From positions 1,793,399-1,857,398 of the forward strand of contig CAADRB010000024.1 in the NCBI GenBank assembly GCA_900708905.1: a DNA stretch of 64,000 bases, given 5' to 3'. Below the pieces are notes generated by a model. It searched no databases, had not been told where the DNA came from, and saw only the letters and a list, made by a program, of their open reading frames with translations. Positions 48,801-60,844 of the stretch are shown in pieces. A program made the position numbers and the translations under genes. The number at the start of each line of letters is the position of its first letter. The stretch's first letter is position 1. This DNA is from Hymenolepis diminuta (Eukaryota; Platyhelminthes; Cestoda; Cyclophyllidea; Hymenolepididae).

Positions 48801-48861
48801 TTGCGATCTTAGCGTATTATTAGATATTGACGGGACAACCACTCCCATTTCTATTCAGTAA
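36237..48861 (+). CDS. DEG/ENaC-family sodium channel subunit, three exons, complete
   Basis: It should be a plasma-membrane trimeric cation channel of the degenerin/ENaC/ASIC/FaNaC class. Exons 36237-36848, 44787-45032 and 48175-48861 join phase 0 to phase 0, giving 514 aa. The Met at 36237 is the first after an in-frame stop (36222-36224). Order: short cytoplasmic N terminus, TM1 (residues about 50-72), the post-TM1 QPPDITIC motif, finger/palm (exon 2: SGQVKVIAHEANGFPLDNYP, ENFSPGTTSFI), a Cys-rich knuckle (CQWKKTCEY....CNCYCPLEF), pre-TM2 SEVGG, and TM2 (407-429, FFFGFSCLVIFELLESC) with the GxS filter as GFS (413-415). A cytoplasmic tail of about 85 residues follows. The conserved N-terminal His-Gly gating motif reads Ala-Gly (29-30). 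The ligand (peptide, acid or mechanical) cannot be told from sequence. Small extra exons in the long introns cannot be excluded. Confidence 0.88.
37290..37440 (+). repeat. repeat family F, copy 1
   Basis: Shares GCGG.A(AG)CAACTGAC, AAAGAGGTACCGA-like and TCT(C/T)ACTTCA(T/C)TT(A/G)AT with 42690-42840, and a weaker end with about 46500-46540, in the same order. It lies in intron 1 of the channel gene and shows no coding capacity. Confidence 0.4.
38419..38440 (+). other. potential G-quadruplex tract in channel-gene intron 1
   Basis: Four GGG runs (38419-38421, 38427-38429, 38431-38433, 38435-38437) separated by 5, 1 and 1 bases fit the canonical G-quadruplex pattern on the transcribed-RNA sense strand. 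Confidence 0.6.
41220..41746 (-). mobile_element. LTR-like repeat family B, copy 4, with 4-bp target duplication
   Basis: The longest and best-bounded copy (527 bp). The minus strand begins TGAAGGATAGCTCTC and ends CTAACTCCAACA, flanked by ATAT on both sides (41216-41219 and 41747-41750). Internal blocks TCGATTCCTCTCATTCTATA and TTGGTGTTCTGCT are shared with copy 2. It sits antisense in intron 1 of the DEG/ENaC gene. Confidence 0.7.
42690..42840 (+). repeat. repeat family F, copy 2, interrupted by the assembly gap
   Basis: Its left half (AGCGGCAACTGAC) ends at the gap, and its right half (AAAGAGGTACCGA, TCTTACTTCACTTGAT) resumes after a G homopolymer. Compared with 37290-37440, some 50-60 bases are unresolved. 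Confidence 0.4.
42722..42780. other. assembly gap (47 N) followed by a run of 12 G
   Basis: N at 42722-42768, G at 42769-42780. The homopolymer may be longer in the genome or a sequencing artefact next to the gap. It lies in intron 1 of the DEG/ENaC gene, so the coding exons are not affected. Confidence 0.95.
44787..45032 (+). other. DEG/ENaC exon 2 (finger/palm region)
   Basis: Bounded by the acceptor CCTGATAG (ending 44786) and the donor GTTAGT (45033); 82 codons, phase 0 at both ends. It contains KVIAHEANGFP and the SPGTTSFIFY strand, corresponding to the family pattern hydrophobic-x-I-H-x(3-6)-P followed by PG. Confidence 0.85.
46219..46235 (+). other. G-rich tract in channel-gene intron 2
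   Basis: G5 (46219-46223), A, then G11 (46225-46235). A shorter relative, GGG A G7, occurs at 60345-60355. Such runs are rare in this AT-rich window. Confidence 0.7.
47236..47498 (-). CDS. candidate antisense exon within DEG/ENaC intron 2, unassigned
   Basis: A pyrimidine-rich acceptor (TTGCTTCCTCAATTGCAG, ending 47499) and a GTACGT donor (47235) bracket an open frame. It reads SHSNVLLKLQKLGLVKFFLT, AEESLRRKCTISIDFNKIGL and KLIARKIGGRNSAELLPFPA, ending in a charged segment (RQDGKETKAAAEGLLRGRLQ). Past the donor, the same frame has two adjacent stops, then another open stretch (ENRQAAYQPRDESHTEG, VKPDQICRLQKRQ) to about 47100. That pattern would suit either a further exon or a decayed element. 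No family is recognised. Confidence 0.35.
48175..48861 (+). other. DEG/ENaC exon 3 (knuckle, TM2, C-terminal tail)
   Basis: Begins after the acceptor ATTCATTAG, in phase 0, with AACQWKKTCEYLHNECNCYC and ends at TAA 48859-48861. TM2 and the GFS filter are within it. The tail after TM2 is basic (RWIRRRSTRIRKEK), then Cys- and Ser-rich. Confidence 0.88.
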
Positions 48862-51800
48862 CGAAGAGCTTTCATACCTCATTGGCACACTGTCTATACA
48901 TCATATTGTCTATAATCTTGCCCTGTTTCTTTTGTGTTTTCTAAACTGCCTATTCATCAGGCACTCAGGAGGGAGATGCTTGTCTTTTTTCATGACACTC
49001 GCCCAGCTTTGCCCAATTTTGTACCAAATTTGACGACGATGATTGATTTTGACGCTTCCAGACTAATCGATGCGAATGATCGGGTTTATGATACGTGAGC
49101 TAGTTTCCAAGAGTGTTCGGTGACTATTTTTGAACAAAGGTAGTGTCTTGATTCCTAATTGCCTTCTGTATATTTTTTGAGGTACGGGGTTATACAGTAA
49201 CTCTTAAATCATATGGTTATCTTGAACATCAAACCTTTCGTGCTTGAAAATTTACCATGTGTAATGAAATTTGTGTTATTGGTTAAGTAAATTGACTCTC
49301 TATTGTTGGGATAAAATATACCAATTTCAGTTTTGCTAATGAGCACTAATTATATTATTTTATTTTATTTTAAAATAAAACACTCCATAACAGTTTTCTT
49401 TTTCATAAACTGCACTAGAAGAACACAATGGTTTCTCAAACCGCTCCGTGGTAATGAGTTCCTGCCAGACGGTTCCTGACAATTTTTTTTTCGATCCAGG
49501 CATATACTTCTGGAGGAAGCCTTCATTGTTTTTGTCCCCGATTAACTGGTCATTTGCTGATAACTTGACAAGTTCTAAAAACGTTAAAAAAACCATGTAA
49601 TTGATCTCCTAAGGAAATTTATTTTAATCGCTAATTTGCCACATCTTGGTGAATATTCAATAATGTGTTCAATCTAAGAGAAATGAATTGGGTAATTCAA
49701 TAATGCTAGTGAGAAGAAGCCCATATCATCCTTTTCCTCGAACCTGTAGTTCTATCAACACGTCCACAGCTAGAGGGAAAGGCAAATTACTCGTAAATAA
49801 AGTTTGCTTCTTCCCTTTTTTTTAAAATAGCGCCCTGCTTGTATACAAGGTGTTTACCAGAAGATATATAATACTAGTTATCAGTACAGAGCGATTAGTT
49901 TGTGCAAGATTTTCAGTCAATCTGTCCAACTTTTTATTTGCCGGTCAGCGAGTAGAAATACTACTGACCACGCCTGCACAGTGTGACATTCCTTTCACCG
50001 GCTGCCTACTGGAAAAGTACTTTAACGATACTCCCACGGTTTGTGATACTTTTGGACGAATTAATTGAGTGAGGTCACGGATTCGGTTAACCTCAGTAGC
50101 TACCTTATGGGGAACATAAAATACTCGGGTAGGTGACCTCTAATTACCGTTACTAAAATAAGTGTTTTTTTTCAAGTAAAGTATAACTATGATTTTTTGA
50201 TATGACATTTTTTCTTCTCAAGTCCAATCTCGTAAACACTTTCCTAAGTCGACATTGGGAACTATTTTTATAAATTAAAATATCTTCATCTGAACAGTTA
50301 TGAGGAGCAAAATCACTACTCAATTTCAAAAGAAATCTTTACCTCGTAAGTTTAGACTCCTCAAATTTCAGACTCAACTAACAGATTTTTATGAACTACT
50401 ATTATTGTTTAAAAAAGTGAAATTGGTCACTCACATCACTGGAAGTTCACCGATGGGCATAGATTCGTGATCACCGACTTCACAGATGTGCACTTTGACC
50501 ACCAAATCATCGGCTCTCAAAGAGAGACATATTATTGAAGTTCACTCGTCACAGTTTTAAGGCCTCAGATGATTGTATTTCCTCTGTCCAACAGGAGAGC
50601 TCCATAGAAATTCGAGAATGGGATGTGCTTGAATTTAAACAGTCGTTACTACGATAATAAAATGATTTAATGAGCAGAAAAATATAAATTTTTAATAGTG
50701 TAAAACTTTTTCAGCAATCAGGATTTTGTCTATCTAAATGAGGTCTTCCAGGTTTTTAAAACTGTCTGCTCTTCAGCATGTTGCCCCAGGTTATGCCTTG
50801 AAGGCAAAATACGTTAATGCTTTCACTTTCAGTGATTATGTGATCATTAGGACATAAGATAATTTCGGTTTCGATATAATGTACCCTCGAATAAGATACA
50901 GATGCGTTAACAGAGTAATGTTAACCTTTCTGACTTGATGCAGTACATCAAAAACGAAAGGGCGTTTCATTTCGCCATTAGCGCGCGCCTCTGGAAATTC
51001 CGATGACACCTTCATTTGATTCATCCAATAGCTTTAGTAGACGTCTAATAGCTGATAGAAGTCTCAGGCTGCAAATGAAATGACATTAAGAAGAAGAGCA
51101 AGTAGAAAACAGTATTCCATTATCAAGTTTCTGCGAGTTTGGTTAGACTTATACCCCTCTAATTAGTTATACTCTTCATCACTCAACAAGAAAGAGCGTA
51201 GACACGACGATAGTGAACATAATTAATTGAAAATATTTAGAAATCGGTCGCACTTTATTGTAAAACGGAGATAATAATGGCGTATCGTGGAGGAGAATTC
51301 ACTTCACCTTTTAGATCAAACAATCCGCGGTATTTCATTAATTCATCGTTCAGTCCTGGAATTCAGGTATTTGCAGTTAAATCAGTACCGTTCATATTTG
51401 TACGGCATTAAAAAAAGATTCACGGCGAAGGCACTTTCGTTAAATACGTTAAGCGGAACAGAAAAGAAAGAAAATTAGATTATTTAAACTTGATAACAAG
51501 ACGTAAATTTGATACTGCTTTTGACCGTTAGAAGAAATGAATGAGTCTAGGTGACACGTCCAGCCATTCGATTAATTTGATTGGTGGATAAGCTCTGAAT
51601 CTCGCGAATGTGAACTTGGTCAAACTTTGAGCCTTGGAAAATTTGAACCGTTCAACCATAAGTGTATCCCCTGCTTAGATCCCTTCCCGTGAATGAAATT
51701 TTTACAGCTTTGTATTGTCATAGTTCATAATGGAAAAATGTTTGAAATTTTATGTTTGATTCTCCCGTTAAAATTTATTTATTGAAATAGCTGAATATTT

Positions 51801-52288
51801 TTTGTTCAAATCATTAAATACCGTCGGAAATGAGATATTTAATATGATTCTTGCATTTGTTTTAACGAAATACCAATTAAATACGCTAATTTGTTGGTAA
51901 GTAAATATAAGTGCTTTGAAGTGCTCTTTTCTAAACTACGAAAGTTCAATTATTTTGCGCTTAACAATCTCTCCCATCATATTTGAAATAATATCACCTC
52001 TAAAAGTTATTTTCAAAAATCCTTTAGGGTTATGGAAAAGTGCGTGATGGTTAATCCTCTTGTAAAGCCATGCGGATCAGCGGCGCCGAGGTAGGAGTGG
52101 GGATTTGTTAGTTCCTTTGCGTTCTAAAATAATTTCGAGTGGCGTATAACAGGGTCAGTCAGCAAGCCTCCACAAATGTACATATCACCGTATATTTTCA
52201 TCCATAGCTGTTCAAAATCCTGCGAGTTTGATATGAGCTTGTGAAATAGGAAGATGGCCCAGTAAATGTAATCAAATAGGAGTTCACA
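48862..52288. other. AT-rich region downstream of the channel gene
   Basis: No assigned gene. A short plus-strand frame at 49831-50068 follows an AG (ending 49830) and reads ..AQCDIPFTGCLLEKYFNDTP..; it is Cys-containing but lacks a recognisable family. Minus-strand 50836-51024 is open but motif-free. The channel-gene 3' UTR should occupy the left end. Confidence 0.4.
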
Positions 52289-54172
52289 ATGAAGTCAGAT
52301 GTCAAGATTTCTGGTAGCATTCAGTTGTCAACTTTCACCAAAGAAGAGATAAATCACTTTATAATGCTCAAATGTTCCGAAGCTCAGTTTTCATCATTCG
52401 ATCCTGGATTTCTGGATGATTTCATGTTCTTAATATTCAGCACATGTTGGTCAGTTCACTTAATAGAATTAATGGAAATTCCACTTAATTCACTTACATC
52501 ATGCAACACACTGATGGAATTGGCAAAGCCATTTTAAAAGTAGATTTCTCAGAAGTGAATCTCGTCAGAATCAATATACAGAGCAATATCGAAATTTAAG
52601 TCTTATTGGAAGTGTAGATAATGGCAACCAGACACATCGTATAAAATTAATCGAATATCAGGGAGAATCGAAGGAAGACATTCTAGCTTCTAATATAGAA
52701 GAGAGGAATTTGAGCAAACGCTGGGAATTGTAAGTCTACTTAATTGCATTTGAACGTTCATAACAATCGACAAGGGCTTCCAATGCCAACTGCCTGACTG
52801 CTTTAAGTTTTATGAAAGACACGGATGATTGAAATGCCACATATCAGAATGTTATTCAGCATGTCGACATTAAAACCGAATTGGAGCTTCTTAAGGGACA
52901 TTTTGAGAAAGCTGTCACGCAACTTAGCAACACATACTCTCTAGAGATGAGTAGTGAAGAAGTGAGCATCCCGAAACTCTTGGACAATAAGCATTATTTA
53001 AATATGTAATAGTAAGGGACGAAATCATGACAACCTATCAATGGGAATATCTTAAAGAAGATACTACAGTCATATATTTTCATGACGATTCCTACTGTTA
53101 TCAAATTTTTTAAGTACATTCTGAGGGAGATTACTATTGTAGCCAATCCATGACAGGCATTTTGCCCTAGAAAATAATCAGTACCTGTGAGGGTTTGACA
53201 GATATACGCGCTACAACACGCAAAACTTTTGTTTTAAAGACCACACCAAAATAAGTCGACCACATGCTATGACCAGACATAAATTCTAGCAGTCACAACT
53301 AATGATTAGTACTATGTATAATTCTAGAAAGGAGTTCGTTTTGTTCTGACATTTCTTATTATATGTGGATTGAAGGAATTCATTGGAGGTGGTAGAAAAT
53401 TCAGAAATCCCAATTTAAGCTTCTTTCATTTCTCCAACATTTCACTGAATATAATCCATCATAAACTAAACCCATCAGCAGATAACTATCATCCCAGTTC
53501 GTTTGTTCTTCTCCAGTCTCTTACTCATATAATGTAATAGCTTGGGTATAATTTATTTCTCATTTCTTATGCTGCCCATGCCATCTTATGTTGCCATATT
53601 AAGTTTTGTCCTTTTCCATCGAGCTAATTTTTCAGCTTTCCCTCTTTTCTGCCCTAATAGCGTCTTTGCGGAGTCTAGACACTCTGCTAATTAATTATTT
53701 GGGGTTGATTTATATGCGCCTTGCTCAACTTCAAGTTCACGCTTATTTTTGGATCTGGATATCTAACTAGAGGGTTCCGAACTTCTCGTACTAAATTTAA
53801 TGGTAAGAATTCTAACCTTTTTTTGATTGGTTGGATTAAATTGATTTCTTTATCAGAGTGTATTGAAATGTGAATGTTGTCGATGAGCTTCAGAATGTCC
53901 TTCCAATGTTTAAAAACTGTAGTGAAGACAATATATCAATTGTTAATTTCGTTAGCACCGGTTTTTACTACACGAAAATATATTTCGTCATCCCTACGTT
54001 CTATATCGGTACATATGATCTACTGTTTACTGCTATTGGGATTTTAAAACTTGTGAAACATTTGTTACAGACTGAATTTTTTGCATTAATTTCTTCGGAG
54101 AATAATAAAGAGTTACTTGAATTTTGGCATTCCCACACCAGCCAGTACTTTAGATCTTATCTGGAGAACTGA
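52289..54172 (+). pseudogene. exon-like islands, unassigned gene or pseudogene
   Basis: Four protein-like stretches lie in order on the plus strand: 52289-52537 (MKSDVKISGSIQLSTFTKEE..); about 52551-52730 between a TTTCTCAG acceptor and a perfect GTAAGT donor (SESRQNQYTEQYRNLSLIGS.., KLIEYQGESKEDILASNIEE); about 52851-53008 (VIQHVDIKTELELLKGHFEK.., KLLDNKHYLNM, stop); and 53870-54172 (hydrophobic, FYYTKIYFVIPTFYIGTYDL). I cannot assign a family or join all four in one frame. A decayed gene copy or an element-borne gene is as likely as a live gene. Confidence 0.35.
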
Positions 54173-54181
54173 CGTCTCATG

Positions 54182-54185
<4 letters not shown>

Positions 54186-54215
<30 letters not shown>
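54186..54215. repeat. (TA)n microsatellite
   Basis: About 15 uninterrupted AT/TA units immediately after the last exon-like island. Confidence 0.95.
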
Positions 54216-54217
<2 letters not shown>

Positions 54218-56389
54218 CGCACAATAGGGGATAAATTTGGCAGGAATGCCGTACTCTAGACGAATGGCAGTTAAGAGCCCTCAAGACATGATTAAAATCA
54301 GGTATTGTGGGAAGTTTTTCAGTCATTCGAAAAATCTTATCTCATAACACAGATTTAAATTAGAATTCTCCACATTACAATGGGTACTAAGCCTTGACAA
54401 AGCGCACCTAATGTTCAACCTTCACCGTTTTCGAAAATCAGACCCCCAATCCCTCTGGGTCTGCAGTTTTCCCTAACTCGATTTTGGCCTAGTTGATTAG
54501 ATTTATATGTAAGCTGATTCAATCTGCTCTTGAGACATTCACAACTCATTATCTTGTCTTGAATTCCGTCGTATCCACTACTCAAAGCGTTGACATGAAG
54601 GTAGTTAGATGGATCCCGAATCACCCAGTGTGATTAAAACATCAAAAAATCTATTTAGCTTTTCGCTTTTAAATTTGTTCTTGCAGTGTACATGTCATTC
54701 CTTTTACTCCTCACCTCCCACCCCGGCCTCTTGGCATTTTATATTCCATATTAAGGATTACTTCTTAACGCTCCACGCAATAACTTTTCAAACCACGTAT
54801 TGATTTAAATCGAATTTAATTTCTACGTTCAAGTGCCTGACTCTAAATCCGTAACATATCTCCCTACTTCAAGTATTCCAAAGAGAGAGAATTGTGTCTC
54901 CGAGATCTACAAAGACTCAATGCTACCTTAGCAAGTGCATTTTTTACTAACCAATGAAGTTCAAGTAAAAGAAAAATAAATAAAATGGCTAAAATACGAA
55001 TTTTATATAAAGGAAATATGAGTATTCGCTTCACCTATTTATCACGTCGAATCATATTAACATGTCGTCCGCTTTCGATTGAGCAGTACATGGCCCTGTG
55101 ATCCACAGATTAAGTAACAATCTATTTTATCCCTTTACTACAAATTCACTAACTCTCGCGTAGTCGTGACGTGTCATCTAGCTCCCGACTTCTATCATTC
55201 TATTTCTTTCTCATTTCTCGCCCTTTCCTCTGTTGTTGTCCAATACACCATTGGTCCATCACATCTCGTTCTTCTGATTTTGGGGAAAGGTTATTGTTTA
55301 AGATTATGAGACTTAAAGGAGACATCTCAAAGTCTACCTCATTCGAATCATAAAAACAGCTTTAATATGGATCGGCAAAACTTTAAATTAATCACACAAT
55401 CTCTTTTCATCCTTCACCTCTTCTTTTCAGTCAGTACAACCTTTCAAGATTTTAAATAATTTCATTCTAAATGCCAAACCAAGAGATTGGTTTAGTTACT
55501 GTAGAAAGGTGAAATATTAGTGAAGCAAAGGCTTGAAAGTCAACTACAGCATCCCTTTTTGTGATGGTGTTAACCAAAGGAAAAACGGCGAACCCCATAA
55601 AAGCCATTTCTTTGCATAATTGAATAGGAATGTATGGCCGTGAATATTTGGAATATTTCACTTTGATGCATTCAGATTGTGTTCAGCACTTTATCTCTTA
55701 AAAACCTTGTTCTTACTGACTCCGAATAACTGGTTTTTCTCGGAATGCTCCTCCGAAAAAAATACATATTACTAAATTTAAGTTGTGAGTAAATCATTTT
55801 CAAGGGCTAAATTTTCACAGACTTAAAAGATAAGCCTTAGGACCTCAACGATGTATTATTCTGTAAAGCTATTTAAAACAAGGAGGTGTTAAGATGGAGA
55901 TAAGCGAATGTGGGAAATACCGAAATTGTTTTACAAACCGCAGACCTAGTGTTTGCTTCAGATTAATTGCACATCCCACAGGGCGCAACAAAGCAAAGCA
56001 TAGGTAATTTTGAGGTATTCGGTTCTCCTGATCTGCAGCTGGTTCATAGAAGGTAATGAGAGCATGACAGGTGCAAGTGGTGCTCAGATTCATAACCAAA
56101 GAAACTGACTGTCATTACTCTTAATCATACCTAAAACAACTTTTGTCCTTTTAACGTAGTTTGAATTGAACAAGTCGGCTACCCGCCGCAAATTGAAAAA
56201 TTTAGAAATAACAGTCCAGAGAGAGAGAGAGAGATCGTGAATATAATAAAAGAATTATCAGTTGTTATTTTAATTCGATGTAAATAGCACAAATATTCTA
56301 GATGCCGCTAAGAGAATTGAATGAAATCAAATTTAAAAGTAGTTAATTATAGATTTTTAATAGAACTTGCAAAACCTTTTGATCACAAA
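54216..56389. other. AT-rich stretch without assigned gene
   Basis: Only short motif-free open frames on both strands, plus a short (GA)n tract near 56219-56232. Confidence 0.5.
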
Positions 56390-56600
56390 CCATTTTTATA
56401 GAGATCCGGCCAGATAATAATTGGCAAGCCCAATTTAGGAAAGCGTTTTCCAACGCTCATCTTGTGTAGAGAGTGGCGCCATGGAGCCTCCTAAGTGAGA
56501 GACTCGAAATTGTCGTCCTCTGTATCAGCCAAGCTTAACCAATGAGATTGGCTGTTTCATTCACTGGGTGTTTATCGATGGAAATCGGATTCGGTGAAAT
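56390..56600 (-). repeat. SINE-like element, copy 3
   Basis: The minus strand reads GAATCCGATTTCCATCGATA (B-box-like), then CCCAGTGAATGAAACAGCCA and GGCTGATACAGAGGACGAC, ending GTTGGAAAACGCTTTCCTAA. It aligns with the B-box and tail of the copy at 1063-1215 and with the tail of 11640-11850. Confidence 0.6.
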
Positions 56601-59600
56601 ACTGCTTCCTTTTAATAATTAATACCATGCTTAAAATTAAAGCTCCCATTTCCTATATAATAAACATACAAATCAATAACAAGGGAGTAAATAAATTATC
56701 AACGAATTTTTAAAGATCAGTTTCTTCTCTTAGTGCGTAAATGCTAAAATGACCTTTAATTACAGTATTTATGTTTTTTGTGATCCTCATTTATCATCCG
56801 CCATTTGCTTAATCACAGAAAAAGTATGGCTCTGTGGAAAGATGATTAATCCTAATTAACTGATAGAAATTTTTAGGAGAGAATGATTTCTACTTATGAC
56901 AATCCCCATATCATTAGAGCTGAATGAGAGGTTAAAAGGACTTCTAAGTGGCTTTGCAACTTTCCACAGCTGTAGTAACATTGCACTTCCAGCACCTCAC
57001 CTAGTCAAGCTAAGGACAAAGCCAGATCAGTACACAGTGGCAGCATTAACCTCTCAACAGAGTAAAAACAGGAAGGTCACGCAGGTATCGTCCACCACTA
57101 CACATAGACCACTTCTACCAATAAAAGCTTTCCACCACGTGTTCTGCTTCCTCTTTGATTTGGGTTGACTTGTTTAAATTAATATAAATTTAGTTTATTG
57201 TAACTGATGAGACGGAGATTTTTTATATTAAGTTCAGTCTACAATTATTGATAAAATTAATAAAGAATGTTGCATGCAACTTATAAGTCTCAATGAAGAC
57301 TTTCATTAAGGGGCTAAGATGAAGTGGGTAGTTCACATTCATTCCATAGAATGAAACATGTTTTTGAAAATGCATAGGTTCCCAAAATTTGGCACACAGC
57401 CAATCTCCACAGCCACAGAGTGGATGGTTGGCATTTTGAATTTTTTCGTGTGTCTTATTTCTGTGCTCTATTCGACACGAATAGAACTTGTTTCCTTTTT
57501 TGCGGAGGATATAGAACGGATTTTCCTACTTCTTCGAAGAGATCAAGCTTGAAAAGGCGTCCTTTTGAACACTTCTTAAAAAAGTGTCAAAGGGTCTTTC
57601 GCTCTCCTTTTTCGCATTTCTTTTACTAAAGAATACGTGAACTTGCGATAAAAATGATTGATACTGTGTGCTACTAAAATATGCCGTCAAATGGTTCTTT
57701 CAAATCGGAAGTAGCAAGTGAACTATTGAGAACACCAAAAATTCACATTGCTTGTGATCTTTAGAGACCAGTTTTGAGGCGCTGTTAAGTTTTCAGTTTT
57801 AGACGGTGACTCCTCTACTATCTCCATAATCCGAATAGGCAATCCAGCAGTAACGGTGAATACAATATCTTTTAGTGATTAAGACCTAAGCTAATATACA
57901 CGGCGGTACAAACGAACCTTGACAAGCTCGAATCGGTTGAAAGCGTCTGAACAAGGAACATAGGAAAATAGTTCAGTAAAAGATTAAATGGTGGGAGGGG
58001 AGTCAAGTAGAAGTACATTCTGAAGTCAAGCCATCATGATCGTAGCTTTCTAAAAAGGGGTGTAGTCCACTTTGTAATATCAAAATATTCCAAAGTTCAG
58101 GTTTTATTATTCAACCCCTAGATTTCTGAGTGGGCTCATGTCTGAAACCTTTATAATTACCTTACCATTTGGATTTATTGAGGACTGAATTAAACCCTTG
58201 TAGAGTGTCGTAATTGTATTGTCCCGACCCAACTGCTCGTGACCTAAGTGTCCAACAGTTTGATTTCTACAATTTGAACATCTTAATAAATATACATTTT
58301 ACCAAATGAAATTTTAACCTTTACTAGTCCAATCTGAGACCATAAACCGGCTTCTCTATAGTGGAAGAGCGCCTAAGCATTGGTTGGGCTCCCTGTCATC
58401 CCTTTACTTTTCTTCATTCTCCTCAACTCCTTTTTCTAAATGTCCCTTTGATGATTCACTCTGCATGAACATGGGACGCCATTCTGACTCGTCAGTTGGT
58501 GATGCAATTTGCACCACTGAATTTATTCAGTGATCATCCTTTGCCTCTATTTGACCACTCCCTTTTTTGACCAGTCTGGTACTTGGTTTATCACTGTGCA
58601 GTCGGCTAATTTGTCCATCTGGCATCAGTACCACTAAAAGCTGTCCCTCGCCAGGCATCCATTAATTCTCATGCGAAAATTTTGGAGGCTGGTAGGCCGT
58701 TTTCAAATTCGTAAACTTTTGATTGAACATTATATTGAGTCCTCATTCCATCTTGCTTGATCCTTACCTTTACTATTAATCGCGGTTCAACCAAAAATAT
58801 AAAAAAGATATTTTGGCTTCCATCGAAAAGCGCAAATAATGGCAGATTTGAGTATTGAAAAGCGACTGACACATAATGTTGTCGGAATACTTACATTGAA
58901 TTATAGCCTGCTGGACGGACATACGGCAGCAAATATCACGATATTTTGAAATTCAATTTGTTCTAGAATTATTAGAACAAATTGTACCGGTACCAAATCA
59001 GAAACATATTTCGAGCGCATGGGTTTGTTTGGAAATTGAAATTCCGCTGTGGCGTAATATGTGCAAGTGTCGACTTATACCGAAATAATGCGGCATGCAC
59101 ACATTCAAATTCTAAACGTGATACCTTTGCTCGAATGGAATTTCCTTCTTGTGTGACCAACGCCATGTTTTTTTCACAGGAATATACCGAATGTACAGGA
59201 ATGTAGTAACACGGTTTTCTAATAAGAAGGAGTAACTGAAATGATCTTAAGCAACTTTCATTTAGAATAAATGAAAGGTGAATATACGTACGACAAGCGA
59301 TTTATTGGTCTTTATAGCTTAAGACTCATTATCTGTTTAGATCATTTATAACTGGAAGGGATAAGAGTAGCACATCTTTCTGCAGACATTTGTTAATAAT
59401 TATATATTTTTTTGAAATTGGAATTTACAAATACTATAGCCAGCAGAGATTTATTATGCCCTGGCGATAAGAAATGATTGACTGGCGATAGGATCTCCAG
59501 TACAATGTCCACAGGCGGTCCCGCTGTGTATTTGTGTGTTTATACATAGATACCTAAACGAGTGCCGATCATCTAGCCAAGACACGAATGACGTCTAACA

Positions 59601-60820
59601 GAGAAATGTTTTGTATATAAATCTAATTTACTTATTACTAAATTGGGATGGCTTGCCTGCCACCTGCCAACTGATCTGGCGAGATGGGTGGCTTGGCTTA
59701 TTCCATCTATTCGATCGATGTGGCCTCGATAGACTTAACGTCATTACGACAAATAGCATGACTATTTTAATAGTGGAGACGATTTATCTTTTGCTCTATA
59801 CTTATATTTCATTTCTTTATATATGAGTCAACTTTTGATATCAACAACTTTTGTGAAACAGAGAAAAGAAACGTTGACACACTTAATGTTCATTAAATCA
59901 TCAAGAAATATAACAGGATAGACGGTAGTTGACAATAGATAACTTCCCCTCAATTTTGGAGTTCCTTTTAAGAGGCTAGATTGAGTACGGGTGATGCATA
60001 GTCGCCAAAATAAAATACGGATGCACCTAGAAATTGTCGTTCATAGTTAACAGTCCCGTTTCACCTTTTGGATATTCCACTCTAACCGTCAGAGATCTAG
60101 TTCAAATGACAATTTCTTCCCTACGTATATTGTAGACATTTTAAAAGCTTCTCACCCATTTACCACAACTATTTAGATGTAACTAATGCGGAAATAGCAA
60201 AAAAAAAAACTGAGAGAAAGGAGGAAGATAAGAAACAAGAATTTTAAGTAATGAAGGGAAGTTGGACGCTTCATTCAAACAAACTCAACTTTACCACTCT
60301 GCTAACAAAATGACTTAAAATAAGGCTCTTTAAGTAACAGAGGAGGGAGGGGGGGTTTAATAATGTCCTCTCGCCTTTAAAGATACGTTATTTATTCTTT
60401 GATCGTTAATTAATACATAGTTACTCTATTGAGGTTGTAAGTCATTCATTTTCTTCACTCTAAGTAATACCATTGAAGGTTTAACAAAATCAATTATTTA
60501 AGAAGCATCCTCGGTTCAGTGAACTGGAAATACTTGCATTCTAGGGGAACTCTAAGGCATTGTGGCTTACAGAGCACGATAGATTCTTCATTTTGACGAT
60601 TTCGCTTTGCTTTTCTACTCTATTGGCATTTTCATCATTCTGATAAAATAGTTTGCAGTTAACTAAAGAGTTGAGTGGAACTAATGTATCTTATCAAACA
60701 TAATTAATTTCCTGCTCCTGATATACTCAGTTAAAGCGTAACCATGCAGAGTCCTGCGAATCTGTGGGTATCAAATTATCTCCAAAACTGCAAGTGACTC
60801 TTGGGAACATGAAAGGCATA
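56601..60820. other. AT-rich stretch without assigned gene
   Basis: An open frame at 56896-57168 (plus, 90 codons, preceded by a TTTTTAG acceptor-like site) and short minus frames near 58669-59166 have no recognised domain. None is supported as a gene. Confidence 0.4.
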
Positions 60821-60844
60821 TTATATAGTTCTGAAGATACCGGC

